Shown piece after piece: positions 5,413 through 12,442 of a DNA stretch of 23,827 nt. Positions within the stretch are counted from its first letter, which is position 1, and each line of letters starts with the position of its first letter. The position numbers were made by a program, and so were the translations under genes. The notes beneath the pieces were generated by a model that was not told where the DNA came from, did no database searches, and saw only the letters and a list, made by a program, of their open reading frames with translations. The stretch comes from CAKSST01 sp045535505 (GTDB taxonomy: Bacteria; Bacillota; Clostridia; Oscillospirales; Acutalibacteraceae): NCBI GenBank assembly GCA_045535505.1, contig JAZSLU010000038.1:1-23827 (forward strand). The letters run 5' to 3'.

Positions 5413-6167
5413 TATTTCACCTTTTTTACAACATAATATAATCTTTGGCTTTGGTCAGTAGGCGCGTTATAACTCATATCATCGTAAACCGCCAAAATCT
5501 CAAAACCTGCCCGAACTAGCATTTTGTTAAGCTCGTCATCTGTATATGCTCTCTCAACAACAGTTTGCTTAATTCTTTTATACTCGTCATTTTTAGTTTG
5601 TTGAAAAATATCAAGATAAATGTTTACAAGATGCCGGTTTTCTTTATATTCATTTGCCCACACAAAATAAACGTCATCTTGGTCATAAACAAAAGTATTA
5701 TCACCCAACACTGTTTTATGTTTATAAACAGTATTAACGTCAAAAACGAACAAACCATCTGGCTCTAAAAATAACGAAACCTTTTTAAAAGCCTTTTGCA
5801 AAACGCTACTTTCAACAATATGATTAATACTGTCAAAACAACAAACTGCGCCGCCCACCGTACCATACAAATCAAGTTCTTCTGCCCTTTGACACAAAAA
5901 CAAAATATCCTGTTTTGCATTATGCGCTTTATCACGCGCAATAGCAAGCATATTTTCCGAACAATCAACCCCAATAACATCTAAGCCTTTTTTTGCAAAC
6001 AGAACCGAAAATTCACCCGTTCCACAAGCAAGGTCTAACAATATTTTTGGTCGTTTACCAAATTTATCAAAAAGTTCGAGCATATATTTTGCTCTTTTTT
6101 GATATTTGGCATCACCGTTCAAAAAATCAAAATAATCGGCAAATTCACCGTAAGTATTATCAATCAT
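5412..6167 (-). CDS. Class I SAM-dependent methyltransferase
   Basis: A 251-residue methyltransferase of the Rossmann type (Methyltransf_25-like). SAM-binding motif I is LLDLACGTGEF (residues about 43-53), followed by the acidic end of strand 2 in VIGVDCSENML and the VCCFDSINHI motif IV region. The substrate is not evident. Small-molecule, tRNA or protein methylation are all possible; close relatives occur widely in Clostridia as annotated methyltransferases without known targets. It starts 8 bases after the TIGR03936-type gene and overlaps hslO, so it is inside the operon. Confidence 0.85.
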   Translation of the reverse strand: MIDNTYGEFADYFDFLNGDAKYQKRAKYMLELFDKFGKRPKILLDLACGTGEFSVLFAKKGLDVIGVDCSENMLAIARDKAHNAKQDILFLCQRAEELDLYGTVGGAVCCFDSINHIVESSVLQKAFKKVSLFLEPDGLFVFDVNTVYKHKTVLGDNTFVYDQDDVYFVWANEYKENRHLVNIYLDIFQQTKNDEYKRIKQTVVERAYTDDELNKMLVRAGFEILAVYDDMSYNAPTDQSQRLYYVVKKVK

Positions 6168-6175
6168 AAACTGTC

Positions 6176-6817
6176 CTATCTAAAGTTTTTCAATTTGGCA
6201 TCAAGAAAACCCATGCGAGTATATTTAACATTAACATCATCTACACGGTTTTGTAAAAAAGCACCAATTAACAATGACGGATTAATGGTTTTTGCATTTC
6301 CCGCAGGTAAAACGATGTTAATTTTTACACCACTGTCGGTTTTTTCAATATCAAAACGTTCAATCTCGTCTGCAAGATTAATTTCTTTTAAAACACCTTT
6401 TTTGTTTGCTTTGGATACAATAATCTCTTTTGCGTTTAAAAACGCACTAAGTTCATCATATAAATTGCCTTCTACAACAATTTCATATTCAGCAAAGCAA
6501 ATATCGGTAAATTTACATACAGGCTCCCACACGTCAATTACCTGCAGATTTTTTGGGGATATGGCATTAATCTTATCTGCAACCTGAGCAAGAGGAAAAT
6601 CTTCAACAAATCGTATATCAAGAATTTCACCATTGCTTTCAAAACCTAATGAAAGCGGAAAAGCAAAATTAGTATAAATATGAGGATTAAAGCCCTCAGT
6701 AAACCATACAGGCAAATCAGCTTTGCGTAAAATTCGTGCAAAATATCTGTTCATATCAAGATGTGATATAAAGCGGGCTTCATCGGCTTTTTTGTACATT
6801 ATTCTAACGTTTTTCAA
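6176..6817 (-). CDS. TIGR03936-family (DUF2344) radical SAM-linked protein
   Basis: A 213-residue protein of the DUF2344 family, nearly always encoded after a TIGR03960 radical SAM gene or fused to it. The hallmark segments FISHLDMNRYFARILRKA and LPVWFTEGFNPH (residues about 17-50) are present, then the FAFPLSLGFES segment. An in-frame reading extends to 6940, but it would lie inside the upstream gene. TTG 6817 follows GGGGGAG at a good distance, so the start is a TTG overlapping the radical SAM stop by 14 bases. The molecular role is not established; pairing suggests it presents RNA or another substrate to the radical SAM partner. In many Clostridia rng and rplU-rpmA come next, but here a methyltransferase and hslO do. 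Confidence 0.85.
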   Translation of the reverse strand: MKNVRIMYKKADEARFISHLDMNRYFARILRKADLPVWFTEGFNPHIYTNFAFPLSLGFESNGEILDIRFVEDFPLAQVADKINAISPKNLQVIDVWEPVCKFTDICFAEYEIVVEGNLYDELSAFLNAKEIIVSKANKKGVLKEINLADEIERFDIEKTDSGVKINIVLPAGNAKTINPSLLIGAFLQNRVDDVNVKYTRMGFLDAKLKNFR

Positions 6818-8645
6818 AGCAAACTCCCCCTTTATAACATTTTTCAAGACAGTCAGCACAACTTTGTCTGCAGTTTGGTGTTGTAACCTCATTATGAGCC
6901 AGACGGTTTTCACGCTCAAAATGCTCTTTTTTAACGCCATAGCTTACAACATCCCAAGGGAAAAACTCAGTATATTCTCTTGTTCTGTAAGCATAAAATT
7001 CAGGCTCGATATTTTCATCTTTAAATGCATCTATCCACTTGTTAAAGTCAAAACACTCGCCCCAGGCATCAAGGTTGCAACCGTTTCTCCAAGCACGTTC
7101 AATAACAGCACCGAGTTTTCTGTCACCACGTGCAAAAATTGCTTCAAGATACGCAGTCGAGCCATCGTGTGTGGAAATGTTGATTTTTTTACTTGTCACG
7201 CTGCTGCGAAGCAGTTTTTGTCTGCGGTCAATTTCCTCTAATGACAACTGTGGTTCATATTGAAAAGGCGTAAATGGCTTGGGAACAAACGCCGCAACAC
7301 TTGCCGATACACTAACCGACTTGCCTTTGGGCTTATTAGGGTTAGCGTAGTACAAATCTACAACCTTTTGACAAAGGTTTGCAATACCTACAATATCATC
7401 ATCAGTTTCGGTCGGCAAACCAAGCATAAAGTATAACTTAACGTTGGTAACACCCGAATTAAATGCTGTCTCGCAGGTTGACAAAATTTGCTCCTCGGTT
7501 ATATTTTTGTTGATAACATCACGCAACCTTTGTGTACCTGCCTCGGGTGCAAAGGTTAACCCGCTCTTTCTTACGGCTCCGATTTTTTCAAGCAGTTCTT
7601 GAGGGAAATTGTCAATTCTAAGGGATGGCAACGAAACACTGATTTTCTTTTTGTCGCCCCATTCAATTAACCTTTCAAGCAAAGGAATAAGTTGAGAATG
7701 GTCGCTTGAGCTTAAAGACGAAAGACAAAGTTCATCATAACCTGTATTATCACAAAGTGTTGTAGCCTGTTCAAAAATGACATCAGCCGATTTTTCACGT
7801 ACAGGACGATATATGTAACCCGCTTGACAAAAACGGCAACCACGAATGCAGCCGCGGCAAATTTCTTCAACTGCTCGGTCATGAACGATTTGCATATAAG
7901 GCACAGCAAAATTTTTAGGGTAATAAGATTTATTTAAATCTTTTATAATTCGCTTATTAACTCTGCTTGGCGCATTATCGCTTACAATAAACTCTTTTAT
8001 TGTTTTGTCTTGGTTATAAACAGGCTTGTACAATGCGGGAACATAAACGCCTTCAATTTGTGATGCCGCCTTTAAAAACGCTTCTTTGTCGTCACTATCC
8101 TTAAATTTTTTATAAAGGTCAATAAACTCTAAATCGACCTCTTCGCCCTCACCAATAAAAAACACATCAATAAAATCAGCCAAAACCTCAGGGTTACAAG
8201 CGCAAGGGCCGCCCGCAACAACAATGTTTTTTAAGCCTTTTCTTTCGTTGGTGTGTATAGGAATGCCGGCAAGGTCAAGCATATTAAGAACTGTGGTAAA
8301 GCACATTTCATACTGCAATGTGAAACCTATAATATCAAAATCTTTAACATTTCGGCGAGACTCGTTAGTAAAAAGCGGGATGTCCTCATTGCGCATAACC
8401 TCCTCAAAATCAATCCAAGGGGCAAAAACGCGCTCACAAACAATATCGTCACGTTCATTTAACTGTGAATAAAGAATTTTCATTCCAAGATGTGACATAC
8501 CAATTTCATATATATCGGGAAAACAAAAAGCAAAAGAAACATCAGCGCTGTCAAAATCCTTAACAACAGCACCCATCTCACCACCGCAATAACGGCCCGG
8601 CTTTTGCGCTTTTAAAAAATGTTTTGAATAATCGTTCTTTTTCAT
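6804..8645 (-). CDS. TIGR03960-family B12-binding-like radical SAM protein
   Basis: A 613-residue enzyme. The N-terminal third (residues about 20-230) is a B12-binding-like fold with FPDIYEIGMSHLG and VVAGGPCACNPE. The radical SAM core follows with the cluster motif C266-x3-C270-x2-C273 (ICRGCIRGCRFCQAG), preceded by an extra C263. Later LTFAPEAGTQRLRDVI and KLYFMLGLPTETDDD match the TIM-barrel core. The C-terminus ends in a Cys-rich tail with NCRQSCADCLEKC, a further possible metal site. A GTG at 8654 is in frame, but ATG 8645 has the better spacing to AGCGGTGAT. The reaction is unknown; chemistry on RNA or protein similar to methylthiotransferases is an inference from fold. Coupled to the DUF2344 gene. 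Confidence 0.85.
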   Translation of the reverse strand: MKKNDYSKHFLKAQKPGRYCGGEMGAVVKDFDSADVSFAFCFPDIYEIGMSHLGMKILYSQLNERDDIVCERVFAPWIDFEEVMRNEDIPLFTNESRRNVKDFDIIGFTLQYEMCFTTVLNMLDLAGIPIHTNERKGLKNIVVAGGPCACNPEVLADFIDVFFIGEGEEVDLEFIDLYKKFKDSDDKEAFLKAASQIEGVYVPALYKPVYNQDKTIKEFIVSDNAPSRVNKRIIKDLNKSYYPKNFAVPYMQIVHDRAVEEICRGCIRGCRFCQAGYIYRPVREKSADVIFEQATTLCDNTGYDELCLSSLSSSDHSQLIPLLERLIEWGDKKKISVSLPSLRIDNFPQELLEKIGAVRKSGLTFAPEAGTQRLRDVINKNITEEQILSTCETAFNSGVTNVKLYFMLGLPTETDDDIVGIANLCQKVVDLYYANPNKPKGKSVSVSASVAAFVPKPFTPFQYEPQLSLEEIDRRQKLLRSSVTSKKINISTHDGSTAYLEAIFARGDRKLGAVIERAWRNGCNLDAWGECFDFNKWIDAFKDENIEPEFYAYRTREYTEFFPWDVVSYGVKKEHFERENRLAHNEVTTPNCRQSCADCLEKCYKGGVCFEKR

Positions 8646-8692
8646 TACAATCACCGCTAAACATTGTAAACCAAAACGACAATTCTTGCAAC

Positions 8693-9271
8693 CTAAATTT
8701 TAAACACATAGCAACAAACAAGATATATAGCAACAACAATTACCGACGTATTTATTCCATAAGCCATAAAAAACAAAATTCCCACAATACTAAACAGCAA
8801 GAGGAACAATGTACTCAAAAGGTTATAAATTTCGATATGTTTTTTAGCAATCAAGCAATACATAACCGTGTTCGCATCAAGCCCTTTAATAGGAAGCATA
8901 TTAAAGCAGCACAACCCGCCGTTAATAACCGCCGCAACAAAGCATCCTTCAATGTTAAACATTAACCATACAACTATAAAAATTATGCAAAAAGCAAAAT
9001 TGAAAATCGGGCCGCAAAGCGCAACAAAAATTTCATCTTTCGTTGTTTTGAAAGGAGGAACTGTTAAAAGACATCCACCCGGCTTTAATTCAAGTTTAAT
9101 AATTTTACATCTAACCTTATTCATTGCCCAAGCATGACCAAACTCATGTATCAAATTAGAAATTAAAACCGGCATAATCAGTCCAGTTTTGTCAATAAAC
9201 AAAAGCAGGGTTATATATGCCGCAAACATAAAGGATATATAAACCTGCATACCGAAAATTTTAAATTGCAT
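8693..9271 (-). CDS. spoIVFB: SpoIVFB-like site-2 intramembrane metalloprotease (M50)
   Basis: A 192-residue membrane protein of peptidase family M50. The zinc motif HEFGH lies at residues 42-46 in the second hydrophobic segment. The second motif reads FNMLPIKGLDAN, with the metal-binding aspartate kept, though the usual LDG is LDA. In spore formers SpoIVFB sits in the outer forespore membrane facing the mother cell and cuts pro-sigma-K. ATG 9271 overlaps the M23 gene by 11 bases, so expression is coupled. The order M23 then M50 is the same as spoIVFA-spoIVFB of Bacillus. The C-terminal CBS domain of longer M50 proteins is absent. Confidence 0.8.
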   Translation of the reverse strand: MQFKIFGMQVYISFMFAAYITLLLFIDKTGLIMPVLISNLIHEFGHAWAMNKVRCKIIKLELKPGGCLLTVPPFKTTKDEIFVALCGPIFNFAFCIIFIVVWLMFNIEGCFVAAVINGGLCCFNMLPIKGLDANTVMYCLIAKKHIEIYNLLSTLFLLLFSIVGILFFMAYGINTSVIVVAIYLVCCYVFKI

Positions 9272-9968
9272 CTTTAGTTGGTAAAACCCACAAGGGATTA
9301 AGCAGGGTGCCATGCAACCTTACCTCAAAATGTAAATGAGGTCCTGTTGAACGTCCGCTTGAGCCCGAAAGAGCAACAGTCTGCCCCGCTTTAACCTCTT
9401 CTCCCACTTTAACGTTAATTTTACTGCAATGGGCATATAATGTCACAAAGCCACTCGAATGTTCTATTGCCACAAAATTGCCGTAGCCGTTTTTTTCATA
9501 ACCGACATTAATAACTCTTCCGCTTGCGGCCGCCAAAACAGGTGTGCCCATATTAACCGCAATATCCAAGCCCTTATGATAAGCTACATTTGATGTAAAT
9601 GGGTCTTGCCTTGAACCAAAGTCTGATGTTATCTTTTGGCTGTTTACCGGCCAAACAAGCGAATTTAAACTTTGATTTGTTTTTATTGAATTTTGTGTCT
9701 TATTCAAATCTAACGACGTATTAATTGCATCGCTACCGCTATCATAAGAAAAACCTATATCGCTTTGCTCATCTTCTTTGTCGGTCACGGTTGAAACACG
9801 AGTGTTTTGTAAAAAATTTTCTTTATACCACTTTTTTAACGTTTTAGAACCTTCATTATTTAAAAATTTTATAACCAAGATTAAAACGATTAATATTGCA
9901 CACATAACCGTTTGTGCCATTAAATATGAAAGTTTGTAATCAACACTTTTGTTATTTTCTTTTTGCAC
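9261..9968 (-). CDS. spoIVFA: SpoIVFA-like membrane-anchored M23 (LytM) protein
   Basis: A 235-residue protein: a short cytosolic N-terminus, one membrane helix (residues about 17-35), a low-complexity linker (40-100), and a LytM/M23 domain (105-228). The metal ligands of an active M23 endopeptidase are all visible: H131 and D135 in YHKGLDIA, H180 in LYAHCSK, and H211-x-H213 in GPHLHFE. Position before spoIVFB points to SpoIVFA, the inhibitor and anchor of the protease. A genuine hydrolase or a SpoIIQ-like role cannot be excluded because the ligands are intact. The start is GTG with a GAGGTGAT ribosome-binding site. First gene of the operon; a terminator separates it from metK. Confidence 0.75.
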   Translation of the reverse strand: MQKENNKSVDYKLSYLMAQTVMCAILIVLILVIKFLNNEGSKTLKKWYKENFLQNTRVSTVTDKEDEQSDIGFSYDSGSDAINTSLDLNKTQNSIKTNQSLNSLVWPVNSQKITSDFGSRQDPFTSNVAYHKGLDIAVNMGTPVLAAASGRVINVGYEKNGYGNFVAIEHSSGFVTLYAHCSKINVKVGEEVKAGQTVALSGSSGRSTGPHLHFEVRLHGTLLNPLWVLPTKDAI

Positions 9969-10015
9969 GGTATCACCTCAAATTAATGATATGAAAACTC
10001 GTCCAAAAATATAAC

Positions 10016-10043
10016 AAACGGATGCATATCAATGCATCCGTTT
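10016..10043 (-). terminator. Intrinsic terminator of metK
   Basis: Perfect 12-bp stem AAACGGATGCAT / ATGCATCCGTTT with a 4-base loop; the minus-strand side continues GTTATATTTTT. Confidence 0.8.
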
Positions 10044-10050
10044 TAAAAAA

Positions 10051-11232
10051 TTATTTTATTGCTTTTAAAAGCTCATCAACCTTATCAGTTTTTTCCCAAG
10101 GAAGATTTAAATCCTCTCTACCCATATGTCCGTAAGCAGCAACTTGTGAATAAATGGGTGTTCTTAAATTTAAATCTCTTATAATTGCAGCGGGACGAAA
10201 ATCAAACACTTTTGAAACTGCTTCGCTAAGCTTGTCCTCGCTGACATTTGATGTGCCAAAAGTATTAACACAAACTGAAACAGGGTTTGCTACACCGATA
10301 GCATAACCAAGTTGAATTTCACATTTTTCGGCAAGGCCAGCGGCAACGATATTTTTAGCGGCATAGCGTGAAGCGTATGCTGCGCAACGGTCAACTTTTG
10401 TGGGGTCTTTGCCCGAGAAAGCACCGCCGCCGTGACGAGCACAACCACCGTATGTATCAACGATAATTTTACGTCCTGTAAGACCGGTATCAGCAACAGG
10501 GCCGCCAATAACAAATCTGCCGGTAGGATTGATTAAAATGCGGGTGTTTTCATCAAATAAGCCTTGTGGCATTACCGGAATGATAACCTTTTGCGTAACT
10601 TCTTTTCTTATTTCTTCAATCGAAACACAGTCATCGTGCTGTGTTGATACTACAACAGTATCAATGTGAACAGGTTTACCATCCTCATAGAGCACCGTTA
10701 CCTGCGATTTACCGTCGGGGCGCAACCATTTTAAAGTACCCTCTTTGCGAACCTTTGTTAATTGTTTGCACAACTCATGTGAGAGTGATGCGGTTAAGGG
10801 CATCAGTTCTTTTGTTTCGTTGCATGCATAGCCAAACATAATGCCTTGGTCGCCGGCGCCGTGTAGGTCAAGCTCGTCAGCGTCATCATTTTTATATTCC
10901 ATAGAGTTATCAACGCCCATTGCAATATCGCTTGACTGCTCATGAATAAACAACTGCACAGGGCAACTTTTACCGTTAAAACCAAGTTCGTCATTATCAT
11001 AGCCGATATCAACAATAGCGTCACGCGCAATTTGCTCATAATCAACCTTAGCAGTTGTAGAAATTTCGCCCATAAGCATTACGGCACCTGTTGTGCAAAA
11101 ACTTTCGCAAGCACAACGTGCATTGGGGTCCTGTTTTAGTAACGCATCAAGTACCGAGTCAGAAATTCGGTCGCAAAGTTTATCGGGATGTCCCTCAGTT
11201 ACAGATTCGCTTGTAAAAAGAAATTTTGACAT
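10051..11232 (-). CDS. metK: S-adenosylmethionine synthetase
   Basis: A full-length 393-residue MetK, which makes SAM from methionine and ATP in the cytosol. Signature parts: TSESVTEGHPDKLCDRISD with the ATP-contacting GHPDK (residues 14-18), GAGDQGIMFGYA (signature 1), and the glycine-rich P-loop-like GGGAFSGKDPTKVDR (signature 2). In signature 2 the usual SAAY is CAAY, a mild change. A TTG at 11244 is in frame but is part of the ribosome-binding region; ATG 11232 after GGAGGATAAT is right. It is controlled by the SAM-I riboswitch directly upstream, which closes a feedback loop on its own product. Confidence 0.97.
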   Translation of the reverse strand: MSKFLFTSESVTEGHPDKLCDRISDSVLDALLKQDPNARCACESFCTTGAVMLMGEISTTAKVDYEQIARDAIVDIGYDNDELGFNGKSCPVQLFIHEQSSDIAMGVDNSMEYKNDDADELDLHGAGDQGIMFGYACNETKELMPLTASLSHELCKQLTKVRKEGTLKWLRPDGKSQVTVLYEDGKPVHIDTVVVSTQHDDCVSIEEIRKEVTQKVIIPVMPQGLFDENTRILINPTGRFVIGGPVADTGLTGRKIIVDTYGGCARHGGGAFSGKDPTKVDRCAAYASRYAAKNIVAAGLAEKCEIQLGYAIGVANPVSVCVNTFGTSNVSEDKLSEAVSKVFDFRPAAIIRDLNLRTPIYSQVAAYGHMGREDLNLPWEKTDKVDELLKAIK

Positions 11233-11250
11233 ATTATCCTCCAAAAAATA

Positions 11251-11276
11251 AAATAAAAAACCGCCCGATTGGGCGG
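11251..11276 (-). terminator. Riboswitch expression-platform terminator of metK
   Basis: CCGCCC-AATC-GGGCGG on the minus strand followed by TTTTTTATTTT, 18 bases before the metK ribosome-binding site. It forms when SAM is bound by the aptamer. Confidence 0.9.
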
Positions 11277-11295
11277 TAATATTTAACTACACAAC

Positions 11296-11395
11296 CCTCA
11301 TCTTTCGAAAAAACCTTTTCGCAGAATTTAGCACCTTGTTATAAACAGGTTGCCGGACATCACAGGGTCTGTTCCCTCCGCCACTCTTGATAAGG
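11296..11395 (-). promoter_or_regulatory. SAM-I (S-box) riboswitch aptamer
   Basis: On the minus strand P1 is CCTTATC / GATGAGG. Conserved elements follow in order: AAGAGTGGCGGAGGGA, GACCCTGTGATGTCCGGCAA, then AAGGTGCTAAATTC. These are the S-box core sequences. High SAM favours the terminator at 11251-11276 and shuts metK off. Confidence 0.95.
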
Positions 11396-11418
11396 TAAAA
11401 TGTTTAATTTTCAAATAT

Positions 11419-11446
11419 ATAATAACATATTATCGCAATATGTCAA
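11419..11446 (-). promoter_or_regulatory. Promoter of the metK riboswitch transcript
   Basis: On the minus strand TTGACA (11441-11446), a 16-base spacer and TATTAT (11419-11424). The -35 begins 3 bases after the stop codon of the ECF gene. Confidence 0.65.
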
Positions 11447-11448
11447 TA

Positions 11449-12123
11449 TCAAAATATGGAAAACTGTCCGCCAAACTTTAAAATTAAAATTAATATTGTT
11501 ACACACACAACGGTGGCGGCTATGGGTAATATTATAGCCGTTTTATATGAAAACGTAGGTTTTTTTGTTGCATTAAACTCATACTGGCCTAATGTAAAAC
11601 GTCTTACGGCGGCAGAAACCGGTTTGTAAATTATTAATGTTAACGCCGCATTTAGAACGCCTTTGAGTATATTAAACGGCAACAATAATGGTAAAATCAA
11701 GCCAACAACCGCTTCTCTTGGTGCGTTCATATAGTAAGGTGTAATAAACAAATTTGCAAGTAACATAAACGCTGTCATAAACAAAACCGCCAACACAAGA
11801 CCAAGCGTTGCTGTATTTATGTTACGACGTCGATTATAAACAAAACCTGCCACCACACAAAATGATGCACTTGAGATGAAGTTCATAATAAGACCATAAA
11901 CACCTGTTCCGCTAACGGTTACAAACTCTAAAAAAGAAACTACCGCCGAAGCGCACAAGCCATATATGGGACCAAACAATAAAGAAACGCAGCATAATAC
12001 AGCATCCTTAATATCCATAGTTAAAAACTGGACATTAATGCGTAAGCAAAAAACAAGTACCATTGCAACTGCACACATCAAAGCAGTAACACAAAGTTTC
12101 TTAAGTTTTACAGAATTATTCAT
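11449..12123 (-). CDS. ribU: ECF transporter S component, riboflavin type (RibU)
   Basis: A 224-residue, six-helix substrate-binding subunit of an energy-coupling factor transporter, which works with a shared EcfAA'T module to import a vitamin. The N-terminal KKLCVTALMCAVAMVLVF helix carries the Ala-rich face used to contact EcfT in group II ECF systems. The GPIYGLCASAVVSFLEF and GPIY/GVYGLIMNFIS segments match RibU and related S components. The FMN riboswitch in its leader makes riboflavin the most likely substrate. Compared with usual RibU the C-terminus ends in an extra hydrophobic helix (about 195-217). Transcription may run on into the metK leader because no terminator is seen between. 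Confidence 0.85.
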   Translation of the reverse strand: MNNSVKLKKLCVTALMCAVAMVLVFCLRINVQFLTMDIKDAVLCCVSLLFGPIYGLCASAVVSFLEFVTVSGTGVYGLIMNFISSASFCVVAGFVYNRRRNINTATLGLVLAVLFMTAFMLLANLFITPYYMNAPREAVVGLILPLLLPFNILKGVLNAALTLIIYKPVSAAVRRFTLGQYEFNATKKPTFSYKTAIILPIAATVVCVTILILILKFGGQFSIF

Positions 12124-12141
12124 TTTTTATAAAACACTCCC

Positions 12142-12173
12142 TAAAAATAAAACGCCCGCAAAACATACGGGCG
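12142..12173 (-). terminator. FMN-riboswitch terminator
   Basis: CGCCCG / CGGGCG stem (12153-12158 with 12168-12173), followed on the minus strand by TTTTATTTTT, 25 bases before ribU. Confidence 0.85.
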
Positions 12174-12195
12174 CAAAATACTTTTTAAAAATTAA

Positions 12196-12314
12196 TCTTT
12201 TTTCATCCGGACTGTACCGTCGGCTTTGGAATCGCACCAAAATCTGCCAAAAGGCTCGCGGGCTAACAAAAATTTGTATTACCGCCGGTGAGGAATTGCA
12301 CCTCGCCCCAAAGA
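12196..12314 (-). promoter_or_regulatory. FMN (RFN) riboswitch aptamer
   Basis: On the minus strand the RFN core is present in order: GGGGCGAGGTGCAATTCCTC, ACCGGCGGTA, AGCCCGCGAGCC, GATTTTGGTGCGATTCCAAA, GCCGACGGTACAGTCCGGATG. P1 pairs TCTTT with AAAGA. Binding of FMN would favour the terminator at 12153-12173 and lower ribU expression. Confidence 0.97.
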
Positions 12315-12337
12315 CAAAATATTAAATTGATAAAATG

Positions 12338-12366
12338 AATATAACACCAAAAGAAATATTTGTCAA
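12338..12366 (-). promoter_or_regulatory. Promoter of the FMN-riboswitch / ribU transcript
   Basis: On the minus strand a consensus TTGACA (12361-12366), 17 bases, TATATT (12338-12343). Transcription starts about 15 bases before the aptamer. Confidence 0.8.
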
Positions 12367-12380
12367 CACACTATTTTTAA

Positions 12381-12409
12381 TTGATTTAATTTGTAAAATG
12401 TTGTATTAT
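12381..12409 (+). promoter_or_regulatory. Promoter of the amidase-fusion gene, divergent from ribU
   Basis: TTGATT (12381-12386), 17 bases, TATTAT (12404-12409). The two promoters face away from each other with -35 boxes 14 bases apart. Confidence 0.6.
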
Positions 12410-12442
12410 TATATAGTTATTTGTATATATGGAGTTATTAAT

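Noticed and set aside
6818..6940. Longer start for the TIGR03936-type protein
   Set aside because: It lies within the radical SAM coding region in another frame, and the ribosome-binding site GGGGGAG points to TTG 6817.
12335..12442. N-terminal extension of the amidase fusion
   Set aside because: It lies across the ribU and amidase promoters; ATG 12443 has GGAG at a fitting distance.
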